64,000 nt of DNA from Phymatolithon calcareum. Lineage: Eukaryota > Rhodophyta > Florideophyceae > Hapalidiales. Position numbers and translations under genes: made by a program. Under the pieces are notes generated by a model, which did no database searches, was not told the DNA's origin, and saw only the letters and a program-made list of their open reading frames with translations. Numbering within the stretch: position 1 is the stretch's first letter; each line of letters starts with the position of its first letter. Location of the stretch: the NCBI GenBank assembly GCA_977006965.1, contig OZ345366.1:2604001-2668000 (forward strand), given 5' to 3'. Of the stretch, positions 53,694 through 62,896 are shown piece after piece.

Positions 53694-54322
53694 GATGACA
53701 CGGCCATAGCAAGAGTTCGAAATGCTACAGGACGCATACATAAGCTTCGGGAGGTTGGAGTGAATGTTCGAGGATTCAAACCGGAGACCTGCATCAGGAT
53801 CTTTAAGTCACTAATTATCTCGAAATGGGAGTATGCGTTACTCGTTACTCCAGTGACAAATGGATTGCTCTCGGCAATGGAGTCGGCAGAGGGCTTGTTC
53901 TACAAGAATGTCTTCGGAAAGTATGCCGAATACCACCGGGACCGAATGCGAGTTCTGTGCCGACGGGGACCACGAAAGATGAGGAGACGTCATCAAACAG
54001 AAAGGTCTGCATTCAGACTGGTAAGACACAAAAAGCGCCTTGAAGAAGCAGAAGAGTACTTTGGAAGAGATGAGGACGCAAAGGAACCAATGAAGGATAT
54101 TGAATATCTCAAGATTTATGAAGACCTGCTACAAGCCTTGCACAAAGCCCAGGAGGGATCTGTCACGAAGAAGAAGAGGAGAGAAGAAACAATTAAGGTA
54201 TGGGAAAAGGAAGAAGAAGGCAGATCAATGAAGATTGCTATTGAAGGCAAGCTACCAGGGATCCTTTACATAGGAGAAAGAGCACCACGTTTAAGGTGCC
54301 TAAGGTTGACATTCAACCGAGC
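53694..54322 (+). pseudogene. LINE-B C-terminal region
   Basis: Open frame with ARVRNATGRIHKL, RGFKPETCIRIFKSLIISKWEYAL and SAMESAEGLFYKNVFG, the RT thumb and linker found after the catalytic domain of LINEs. A highly charged, helical C-terminus follows (KKRLEEAEEYFGRDEDAKE, KAQEGSVTKKKRREET). It then ends in a basic ERAPRLRCLRLTFNRA block cut by hAT-B. The phrase LRCLRF.LNRAPLWRKS recurs at 57172-57408. Confidence 0.65.
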
Positions 54323-54479
54323 CAGGGGTTGCGCCAATTCTATTGTTTGCGATTGCAGTCCCGGGTGAAATTTATCAATTTAATTGCTCAGTTTTGTTTG
54401 CACCAATTCGCATTGCAATTTAAAGGCTTCCCACAATATAGACATCAATACATTATTCAAGCAAGTTCACCTAGTTGCA

Positions 54480-55099
54480 TGTAATCTTCATCTTCTTCGA
54501 TAGCCCTCTCGACACGTTGGTTGACAACCATAGACATAGCCTGCTTCACGGTTTGCTCATCCCAGTAGGAGCGGTTGACTTTCAGAAAAAGCATTGCCTC
54601 AAAGACAATAGGAGACGTTCCCTTCCTATGGTCTAGTAGAATTTACTTCGCCATAGACCAAAGTCGCTCCACCTCAGCAACGGACCCCATTATAAATTGG
54701 GTGTTAATGTATTCCTTCGATCCCGCGCTTCCTGTTCATCGCCTTTACACGTTCCGTGAGCTTCATCACCATTGACGATTGAACTGTGAACGACGACCCG
54801 GATCTCAACTTCTCGGCAAGAACGGCTCGGTATATCTCTAGCAAATGTTCTTCGCTTCCACCTCCAATGCAACGCTTGAGATGATTGTACGGGTAGGAGA
54901 ACCCAGTACCCTTTCCGAAGAACAACTCACTTCCTCCAGTACACTGATCACCTTTTGAGCAGAGATAGACCCAAAATGGCACATTCCGTCGAGTTAGGCC
55001 TACTTGACGCGAGTGTATACCACGGGTTTGTTCTCGAATGAGCTTCATAAGCAGCTGCACAACTTGTTTCGGCTTTGGTTTCGGTGAAGGTAGTGTCAT
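54480..55099 (-). pseudogene. hAT-B deleted transposase (BED finger plus dimerisation end)
   Basis: Starts at an ATG at 55099 (MTLPSPKPKPKQVVQ). A BED-like finger WVYLCSKGDQC...YPYNHLKRC is at about residues 40-75. The frame ends at 54704, but one frameshift leads straight into NTQFIMGSVAEVERLWSMAK and FEAMLFLKVNRSYWDEQ, with a TAA after AK. The whole RNase H-like core is missing, so N- and C-terminal domains are brought together. Confidence 0.7.
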
Positions 55100-55522
55100 C
55101 GCTAGTAGAGCGGAATGTGCTGGAACGTTGAACGAGGTCTAATAGGTGGGTTGGACTCGACTGTGAAGCGGAATGCGTGAGAATTTCGGAGAAGGCTGAT
55201 AGGTTTCAAATCAAGAGATCTAATACTATCCCTTTTATACTTGAGATTGAACCATCGTGACTGCTGGACTCTAATCGTAGCTAAAGACATTCAAGACGTT
55301 GTTCTGTATCTGGCTGGTAAATTGATCGATACAGCTGAGTAAATGATAGCACATGAATAGGCCCATTGTTGAAACCGTTTGGAGTCCAACGGCTCAATCT
55401 CGTCTTCATTTAACATAGCAAGAAGTAGCCTTGGCCCAAGTGTCATAGATGTTTTGATGGCATACAGAACGTACTCTGGGTATTACTAGAACAAAAACCA
55501 CGTACTGAACATAAGGTGAGTA

Positions 55523-55849
55523 CAAAGCATTGGAAAAAATAATTGCTATTGTAATTATTTAAATTATTGTTCCAATAATTTATTCCTGAGTCTCGATTAT
55601 TTATTGTATTTATTGAGATCGTCGTGGTTGCGACAATTATTGTATCGGACTCCTCATTTTTTCGATCCGGTTATTCTATCGCGACAGAAAGTAGCAAGAA
55701 GGATCTAATAATTCGGGGAATAACCAGTTATTTATACCTCACTGAACTTGAATACAATAATTTATTGCTTCTGCGTTCAACAATAAATTATTTATTCTCG
55801 ACACTTTTCGAGAAAAGAATAAAAATAAATAAATAATTCCAATGCTTTG
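55523..55849 (+). mobile_element. MITE-1 copy 3 (327 bp) inside hAT-B
   Basis: Same 13-bp ends as copies 1 and 2. Exact 8-bp TSD ggtgagta at 55515-55522 and 55850-55857. It is the youngest layer at this site. A related local direct repeat (cgtactctgggtattaYtagaac...ccacgtactgaac) occurs on both sides (55468 and 55911). Confidence 0.95.
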
Positions 55850-56160
55850 GGTGAGTACGTTGATTCTTGCATCCGATTAATGTGCTCTGTCTACAGTAAT
55901 GTTCATCTACGTACTCTGGGTATTATTAGAACGAAGACCACGTACTGAACATGAGGTGAGTACGTTGATTCCCTCAACATTCTGCATTACTCGCCCCCCC
56001 CCCCCCCCCATAACATTCCCCTAGTCCAATGTTCATCTACTACGATCCTCAGTATTAGGTGCGACCAATTCGAATTGCAATTCAGTTCGAAGAACCAATT
56101 TGGGTGGAATTGGGAAAAATTGCAATTAAATTGATAGCAATGGAATTGGCGCAACCCCTG

Positions 56161-56450
56161 AACCGAGCACCCCTTTGGAGAAAATCAGTATTGGGTGCCT
56201 GCTGTGGGATTACCGCGGTGATCGAACTAGTCGTCTTACAACGTACTCTAGCGTCGTCGAAGATGAGTACAGAAATTGAGTCTGAGTGCAAGAGATTTAC
56301 AGGACCCCTTTTTGGGAGAGAGCTACGAATCAAGAACGTTTTGAGTAGCCAGAGGACTTTTGCTTAGAGATTATCGCAAGAGATGCCCCGTTACCCCAAA
56401 GTGCGGCTTTGGGAGCTCTCAAAATAAAATCATCAAATATCCCCTAAAAA
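56161..56450 (+). pseudogene. LINE-B C-terminus end and 3' end
   Basis: Continues from 54322 after hAT-B: PLWRKSVLGACCG, ELVVLQRTL, then a stop, gccccgttaccccaaagtgcgg and tttgggagctctcaaaataaaatcatc. Shares these blocks with 57060-57440 and 58831-59040. Confidence 0.65.
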
Positions 56451-56574
56451 ACTTCACATAGTGTATGCAGAATGAAGAAAATTGTACTGAATAAAGAAGC
56501 GAAGCTTCTAAAACTTTTAGTAAGAGGTCACAAAACAAACGAGTACATGCTAGGGGCTCCGACAGAATTTAGAA

Positions 56575-56790
56575 GAAACAGGATTTTTTATTTAAAAGTT
56601 ATGAACACATCTGCAAACGGTTGGGGAAACTTTTCGAAGGCCATACGGTCACGGGCAGGGTCTTTCTAGGTTGGACGTTTGCATGGTCGAGTACGACTCG
56701 ATCTGTTGGAATACCAAAACCTACCTCCGACCCATAATTGGGCCTCGAGGGGAAAAATATTTCACTTTACTTGGTGACGCATAGTCTACG
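56575..56790 (-). mobile_element. diverged SINE-1-like copy
   Basis: tatttaaaagttat, catctgcaaacg, ttggggaaac, then aaaacctacctccgacc, gcctcgaggggaaaaat and tttcactttac follow the SINE-1 order seen in the 53.3-kb copy. The head modules are missing. gaatttagaa and gaattagaa at the flanks may be a worn TSD. Confidence 0.5.
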
Positions 56791-57059
56791 GGGAGTGACC
56801 CGGATGAATTAGAATAGGTACTCTAGTGTGGGAAGCGTCTGAGGAAGCTTGCCCGTATATTCGCAAGTCTGTGAGGCTTTTAAAAAGCAAATTGTCAAAA
56901 AATTCTTATCAACGGAGGGGCCAAGCCCGATTGTTGCAATTCAAACTGATGGTAACGGTGACGGCATGAGTAGATCAATATGAGCTTTGAATTGTAAATG
57001 GTAGTAACATTTTTCCTTGTGCGTCCTGGTGAATCCACCAATCTGATTCTACTGATTGT

Positions 57060-57440
57060 TGGTCAGAAGAGGGGGGTTATATGTTGATTTATTTTAAAAG
57101 CTCCCAAACCCTCAATTTGATTAACAGGGCAGCTTCTCGCTGTCTTCCACATTCATCTCTCTACTAGCCTCCTAATATCTCCTTAATCCGAATTTCTCTC
57201 CCTGCGAGGGCTCGAGTGAGTCGTTCGCATTATATTCTCTTTTTTGGTCCATCTTCATGCACCGTAGTGTGCGTTGTAGAACAACGAGCTCAACCACAGC
57301 ACCGGGCTCAAAGTACTTCGCTAAAACTGATTTTCTCCACAAAGGAGCTCTGTTTAAAAGAAATCTCAGGCATCTCAACCGCGCAGTTCTGTCCCTTATA
57401 TGTAACACAGAAGATGTCGCACACCAGATTATTGCATGCT
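57060..57440 (-). repeat. LINE-B 3' fragment
   Basis: Minus frame 57172-57408 reads RLRCLRFLLNRAPLWRKSVL and VVELVVLQRTL, matching the LINE-B C-terminus, followed by gtttgggagcttttaaaataaatc. A 5'-truncated copy. Confidence 0.65.
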
Positions 57441-57670
57441 AATATGCTGATCGTAGTCATTGGAGGAGCCGCTGGTTTGAAGCCACCCTATCCATTATCG
57501 AACTGTCGAACTAAAGGAAGTCAGTGACCATCCTGCCACTATCGGGCAAACATAAACGTCTCTTAAAGGAGTGTAGAGGAGCTGTTGTTCTATGTTCGTA
57601 GCGTTTTCCATACGCGTAGTGTTTTTGGCGGAGTGGAAGGTTTAGGTGTACGACTAGATCGGGTTAAACT

Positions 57671-58578
57671 CAGGGGTCGGTTAAAATGGATTTACATTGC
57701 AATGAATTGCAATCCTCAATAGAAATCGAAGACTGGGTCATTCTGGAGCATTGCAAGTTGCATTGCGCCATCTTTGGTGATTTCAATACCGATTGCTGAA
57801 GTGGCTACACTAATTTAGGTACCCTAACTACGTACCAGTCGTGCGCCAGCTGACCACGAATCGTCGACATCCCGGCAACAGTACATGTAAGGCATACTTT
57901 CAACGAGGTCGCTCCAATGATCTTTCCGAAGAAGAAAGGGACGCAGTGTCAACTCTGAAAGCTAAGTCGATTAACGAAATTGTTACTCGTGTGGAAGAAG
58001 ACATGTCGACAGAGACCCCGTCCATGGTACAGCGTCTTGCTAAGCGCCGTAAAACGGGAGGACGGGAGGAAGACTATGTCAACTGTGATTTTGTCATGGG
58101 TTCGGTTGCAGAGGTAGAGCGCCTCTGGAGTATTGCGAAATACGTTCTAACCGAGAACAGACGGAGGATGACTCCTCAACTGTTCGAAGCGCTAGTATTC
58201 TTGAAAGTTAACAACCGCTTTTGGGACGCGGAGCTGCTATGCAAAGCTATCACCGGGAATCGTTCGGAAAATGCGAAAGCGCGCATGAGAGACCATGAAA
58301 TTAACGTAGAAATGTCGTATAGTGTCTAATGGGAGTGCTTTGTATCTTGTAGTTGGGCTTTGTATTGTCGTGAATGTGTGGCTGTTTCTGTTGTAGTGTT
58401 TTGTGCTTTACATGACCATTAAACGATATTCATCGCCCGAGATCATTGCAATTAGGATTTCTACGACTACCAGTATTGGAATTCGCATTGCATCGCCGTG
58501 TGAGACGCCCTCCGCATTGGGTATTGGGTATTGTATCTTTTTCTCCAATCGCTTGCAATGGCATTGTTCCGATCCCTG
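57671..58578 (+). mobile_element. hAT-A copy, 908 bp (inversion breakpoint, right)
   Basis: Ends caggggtcgg and ccgatccctg. Left flank gttaaact and right flank agctgatg do not match. agctgatg is the reverse complement of catcagct, which flanks the inner side of the other 908-bp copy. The termini also carry aattgcaatcc and ttgcaatggcattg subterminal motifs. It holds the same C-terminal frame. Confidence 0.85.
57841..58329 (+). pseudogene. hAT-A transposase C-terminal ORF
   Basis: 162 open codons with the first ATG at codon 55 (58003). Motifs NCDFVMGSVAEVERLW and FEALVFLKVNNRFWD. A basic RRKTGG patch precedes the domain. Identical to 52213-52701 except residue 19. If translated from codon 55 it would give a 108-residue dimerisation-only protein. 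Confidence 0.65.
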
Positions 58579-58586
58579 AGCTGATG

Positions 58587-58830
58587 TGACCCACGATGGT
58601 TTTAACAGGTACGCAACCATCCTTGTTATTTCTTCAGGAAGACGTTTTTTAGGAGAGAAGACTGAGAATCATGGATTCACGAAATGTAGCTCTGTGAAAA
58701 ATTGTCTTTCGTCGAGGCTTTTTTACGATTGGATGTTGCGCTCGTTGTCCCACTTTGTTGTACCCGACCATACTCGGCAACGTTGCCACTTAAGTTAGCC
58801 ATTTTCCTCTCGCGATTTTGTAGTTTCGTG
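58587..58830 (-). pseudogene. LINE-B reverse transcriptase, displaced upstream part
   Basis: On the minus strand the frame ends EEITRMVAYLLKPSWVTSA at the hAT-A junction, the segment that normally precedes the AGDE...RGVPQGS motif of LINE RTs. That continuation lies at 52872 on the plus strand, in the same phase. Two stops occur earlier in the fragment. Confidence 0.7.
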
Positions 58831-59040
58831 CTTAAGTATTGAGGGGATATTTGATGATTTTATTTTTGAGAGCTCCCAAAGCCTCACCTTGGAGTAACGG
58901 GGCAGCTCTTGCATAATCTCTACGCTAAAGTCATCTGGCTGCTCAAAACGTTCTTGATTCGTAATTCTCTCCCAACAAGAGCTCCTGTGAGTCTCTTGCA
59001 CTCAAACTCAATTTCTGTACTCACCTTCGCTTAAGTATTG
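58831..59040 (-). repeat. LINE-B 3' fragment
   Basis: ELPRYSKVRLWELSK and then the tail ctctcaaaaataaaatcatcaaatatcccctc match the end of the LINE-B copy at 56380-56450. Confidence 0.65.
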
Positions 59041-59084
59041 AGATCGGCAATGTTTGCTCACCATGAGAAGCTTTGGCAGTAAAA

Positions 59085-59190
59085 GGTGTGTAGATTTTAT
59101 TTAAAAGTTACCAGCGCATCTGCAGGCATTTGGGGCACCTTTGCGAGTGCCGCTCGGGCTTAGAAAGGGGCTGGCTTGATTTTCGACTAG
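59085..59190 (-). repeat. SINE-1-like 3' end
   Basis: gattttatttaaaagttacc, agcgcatctgcaggcatttgg and ggcacctttgcgagtgcc repeat the SINE-1 tail in reverse. The head is missing. Confidence 0.5.
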
Positions 59191-59855
59191 TGGGAGCAAC
59201 TGAGAAACTTTAGAGTCGGCTAAGTCTTATATACACGGCTAAGTTTCTTCGAAATGAGAAATTTCGGAGCTGGAATATTATCATCGTTGTCCAGGGTGAG
59301 GAACACTAAACCTCGGTATCGCCGTGAAACAAACTTTGATGTGTTGCTTCCTACCTGAATGCCTCCCTCTGCCAATAGAGGGACAGCCCGAGTACATGCA
59401 AGGAGCTCAGATAGAATACCAGACATAAGAGTAGAGCCGCCCTAGAGAGTGTAGCACCTGAGGACGTTTTGCTCGTATATTCGTATGACTGTGGGGCTTC
59501 AAAATAATTACAATAAAAAATAGAGGGACAGCGTTTTACGGTGTCCTCTGGGAACACAAGAAACTAAAAAGAACACCTAAGCAATTCAATGCCCTACAGG
59601 TGGTATCTATATCTCGCAGGAATGTGCGTACTGAATGGATGGATGGATGGATGGATTTGAGTTTGCATGAAGCTCTCGTTGCCAATTTAGCTTCAGAGAA
59701 TAATCATTGCGCTAATTGCCGTTGCATACATTTCTACTTCGTGCTATTGGCGGCTGATCTCCTCAATCTCTGGGCTTCTATCCCAATCGAGCTTCACTTT
59801 ATAATGGCCATCTGTTCCATAATCTTTCCTCTCTCAAATCTTCTCGAGTTGTCAC
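59191..59855. other. retroposon tails only
   Basis: 59440-59520 has ctgaggacg, cgtatattcgtatgactgtggggcttcaaaataatt, a retroposon-type end. 59638-59690 has (GGAT)n and ttgagtttgcatgaagctctcgttg, the (ATCC)n-tailed LINE end on minus. No gene. Confidence 0.45.
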
Positions 59856-61167
59856 CAGGGGTGCGATAAAATTAATTGGAAAAAAATTAATTGCAATTAG
59901 TGCAATGCAATACTTAATTTTCGAGAACCCTCCAATTCCAATTATTAATTTTTCTTCCCTGAATAATTGCAATAATTTCTTTGTTGCCGTAAACATTCTC
60001 CAATTAATTCCAATTAATTGCTTCTTTGTTGTTGACGGTTACCACCAAGACAAACGAATGCTTCTGCTGACACCTGGCGACTATCGCTGGGCGACTTTCG
60101 CGAGACGACCGTCACCTGCCGGTCTACTAAGATGCTAGTTTTGCAAGCCGCCTGCCATACATATTGCAGTCATCTGTCATTTGTCAATGAAAGCATGGAG
60201 GATACTATGCTGTAAGCCAAGCGCAAGATCAAGAGCGCTGCTGCTCTTAGAAACCTCACTGATCTGAAACCTCTCAAGCCAAACAAGACTCGTTGGTCCG
60301 GATTGTTTTACATGTTTGAACGATTCCTTAGGATTCGCCACAGCTTTCTGAGATAAGTAACAATCCGGACTGTAACATGATCCTTAATGATAGTGCAAGC
60401 TTTGCACGTCGTGTGCAAAGGTACACTCGCATGTTTGAAGTTATAAACAAGGTAACCAAGAAACTTCAGGAGCAAAAAAATTCGCCTGTCGAAGGGGCGA
60501 GCCATGCTGAATGGACTTATCCAGCTTGTTTCTCAGCAGAAAAATGATCCTAACACCGATCAGAGCCCACTTGGAGGTTGCGGACTCGAAACTCAGTACA
60601 TTTCTGCAACCAGTGCCATTGTATCAGATCCTCATTTTGAATCTGGTGTTGTGAAAATACAGCAAAGGAGGACGCATACTATGACGGCTGAAGAGTGTGG
60701 TGTCTTTCAAGGATTGTTGCATGAATTAGTCGAGAATCACCATATTCCGCAACGGATTGCTCCTTATGGCATTGAAGACATACTTAATGCTGGAGAAGAC
60801 AGTTCTCATGAAGAGGAGCACATCAATTGTGATTTTATTTTGGCCTCCACAGCTGAAGTAGAACGACTTTGGAGACTTGCAAAGTATATCCTTACTGATC
60901 AACGCTCCAGGCTTGAACCCGTGCTTTTCGAGTCACTTTGTTTTTGAAAGTAAACAGCCGATTTTGGGATCAGCATCTAGTCTCCCAGGCTGTTCGAGCG
61001 TGCAGAGGGTCCAATTAATAGAGGAATGTAAAAACCGGGAGAAATCTTCAATTAATTGGCATTATTGCAATTATTGCTAAGACAATGAATAGCAATAGCA
61101 ATTTTAATATATATTTTGGCGTACGATTTGTTTCCAATTCTCTCCAATTATATTGCTCCTACCCCTG
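59856..61167 (+). mobile_element. hAT-D element, 1312 bp
   Basis: Exact 8-bp TSD gttgtcac at 59848-59855 and 61168-61175. Termini CAGGGGTGCGATAAAA and ...ctcctacccctg share CAGGGGT plus TTAATTGG-type motifs further in. The flanks inside both ends are packed with aattaattgcaatt and ccaattaattcc repeats (59870-60025 and 61005-61155). It contains part of a transposase. Confidence 0.9.
60285..60990 (+). pseudogene. hAT-D transposase, core fragment and C-terminus
   Basis: TRWSGLFYMFERFLRIRHSF (60289-60348) is the TRW box of hAT transposases. After stops and a shift come SFARRVQRYTRMFEVINKVT, then 60504-60947 with ETQYISATSAIVSDPHFESGVVKI, INCDFILASTAEVERLWRLAK and FESLCF, continuing in a second frame as LKVNSRFWDQ. 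The first catalytic Asp region is missing, so the element is non-autonomous. Confidence 0.75.
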
Positions 61168-61175
61168 GTTGTCAC

Positions 61176-61665
61176 TTCCTCGAGCATATCAATTTTGTGA
61201 CTTTGTCAAGCTTTATTCATTCATTTCGGAGTTTATTATCTGTACTGGTAGCGTTTCAAGGGTCTACGTGTCTTCCAATATATCGAACGGTGAGCGAAAT
61301 CGTCCAAGTCAGGTTCGTAACTGGCGAGCGTTACTTCACCAGTGAAATTTCCTGGTAGTGGTATTGGCACCTCCTATGTTCCGAGGGTACGCTCGAAAGC
61401 TGTCCCAAGCGTCTGCATATGCTTCGGAGTCTATTTAATGAAAATCTCCGCTTCTTTTTTCAGTACTTTCCATTCTTTTCCAGCTATTTCGTTGTTTATG
61501 TTGTTTCAAGTCATCTTCGCCTTCAATTCAGTCAGCCCTTCGCGCTTCACTGGTGCTGAACACAAACAGTGTCAATTCTAAGGTATTGCAATCAGAGTAA
61601 ACGCAAAATTTTATTTTCGCTGTGGCTTACGTTTCTCCCTTACGCCAGAGAGATAAGTACAGAAC
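61176..61665. other. no gene; one SINE-like end
   Basis: 61375-61450 carries ctgtcccaagcgtctgcatatgcttcgg and tctatttaatgaaaatc, resembling the SINE-1 3' hairpin and tail. Other frames are unsupported. Confidence 0.35.
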
Positions 61666-61682
61666 AGTGTAATCACGTACTT

Positions 61683-62879
61683 CCGATGCCAACGCATCGC
61701 CGCCGTAGGAAATTGACTAATCCCGCAAATTGAGGCGGCAAATGAAACAAGCAAGCTATCATAACCGGTCCAAGTTCGTTTTCCTCGGGCATTTGATCCG
61801 CGCGCGAACCAAACCAAGTGCCGCGCAAGGCCGATGCCCGCGAGGGGCTGCTGTAACCGGAGACAGCTAGGCGTCAACCAACCAATGTGTAAAAAAAAGA
61901 CTGCTTCAACAGGAAGCAGGCGCACTGGCAGGAGCAACGCAGAAGCTTTCGTGACATCCATGCGAGGCTACGCGACGCGGATCAAACAACCAAGAAACGA
62001 GCGCGGCACCGGGAATGGAGAAGACATGCAACATCGAGGAAGAATTCGGTCTCAAGAGAAGATCTGAAACACCGAGAAAGAACTCGGTTTCAAGATAAGC
62101 GGTATGCCGCTACCGCAAATCATCTATAGTGACGAGGTCAACGCCCCTACCCGATAGGGACTTACGTAAGTACCACGCCGCGTGCCATGCCCAGTTATTT
62201 CCTTTGTGGAATTGCTCCGAGCGCGAGCCAATTCAAGTGCCGCGTAAAGCCGATCCCCGCGAGGGGCTGCTATAATCGGAGACAGCTAGGCGTCAACCAA
62301 CCAATGCGTGAAAAAAAGACTGCTTTAACAGGAAGCAGACGCACTGGCAGGAGCAACGCAGAAGGCTTCGTGACACCTATGAGAGGATACGTTGCGCGGA
62401 GCAAACAGCCGAGGAGCGAGCACGGCGGCGGAAGTGGAGAAGACGTGCAACACCGAGCGAGAAGTCGATTTCCAGAGAATAACTAAAATACCAGCGGTAA
62501 GCCGCTGCCGGCAGAGCGTCTATAGAGATGATGTCAACGCCCTTAATCAATAGGGACTTTCGCGAGTACCGCGCCACGTGCCATGCGCGGTTACGACATG
62601 CTATCAGATCAGCTGTCAAACGAGCTCGGTGTACTGATCACCGAGCTGCAAAATGTGGCGCAATAAACACTCAATGACGACTCGCTACCGGGGGTCGTCT
62701 ACGGCAAACAATACAGGAGTTCTGCAATTTAGATCGGATATCTGAGATCCTAAGTTTTCCGCCCGCCCCTCTGGCGGTGCGTTTTCTTAAGCTACACAAA
62801 AGTAGGTAGCAACTGAGGAAGCCTTGCCCATATCTTCGAAAGTCTGTGGGGCTTTTAAATAAACTTTGCTCAAAAAAAA
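61683..62879 (+). mobile_element. composite retroposon, about 1.2 kb, 17-bp TSD
   Basis: agtgtaatcacgtactt is repeated exactly at 61666-61682 and 62880-62896. The insert has a short unique start, two tandem units (61802-62220 and 62221-about 62610, period 419) and a 3' end with the gatccta and tctggcggtgcg blocks. It closes with ggcttttaaataaac and poly(A). The 3' end recurs at 50018-50207. Two similar frames (about 78 and 99 codons) lie in the tandem units, but their starts and ends differ, so I treat the element as non-coding. Confidence 0.85.
61802..62610 (+). repeat. two tandem units of 419 bp
   Basis: gcgcgaaccaaaccaagtgcc against gcgcgagccaattcaagtgcc; cccgcgaggggctgct in both; gacagctaggcgtcaacc in both; gcactggcaggagcaacgc in both; tcaacgccc and atagggactt near each end. 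Divergence is moderate. Confidence 0.85.
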
Positions 62880-62896
62880 AGTGTAATCACGTACTT

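Larger units (their letters stand above)
54323..56160 (-). mobile_element. hAT-B element, 1838 bp, with MITE-1 inside
   Basis: Terminal inverted repeats CAGGGGTTGCGCCAATT / aattggcgcaacccctg, 17 bp, with exact 8-bp TSD aaccgagc at 54315-54322 and 56161-56168. Without the MITE and its TSD copy it is about 1.5 kb. aattgcaatt motifs lie near both ends, and a C17 tract near 55993. It keeps an N-terminal BED-like ORF and a C-terminal dimerisation ORF with the catalytic core deleted. Confidence 0.95.
52872..56450 (+). mobile_element. LINE-B copy with nested insertions
   Basis: Plus-strand RT (GVPQGSPLS near 52920, FADDVQLQ near 53026) continues through a C-terminal region to about 54322 and resumes at 56161-56450. 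It is interrupted by SINE-1 (53284-53693) and by hAT-B (54323-56160), which itself carries MITE-1 copy 3. The 3' end is tttgggagctctcaaaataaaatc, shared with 57060-57440 and 58831-59040. The 5' part is displaced to 58587-58830 on the minus strand by an inversion. No RNase H domain was seen. Confidence 0.8.

Noticed and set aside
61834-62486. Two similar frames in the composite retroposon as proteins
   Set aside because: Start and end positions differ between the tandem units, composition is low-complexity basic, and no coding family is recognised.
61802-62610. CRISPR or satellite array
   Set aside because: Only two units of 419 bp within a TSD-bounded retroposon; no short direct repeats with spacers occur anywhere in the window.
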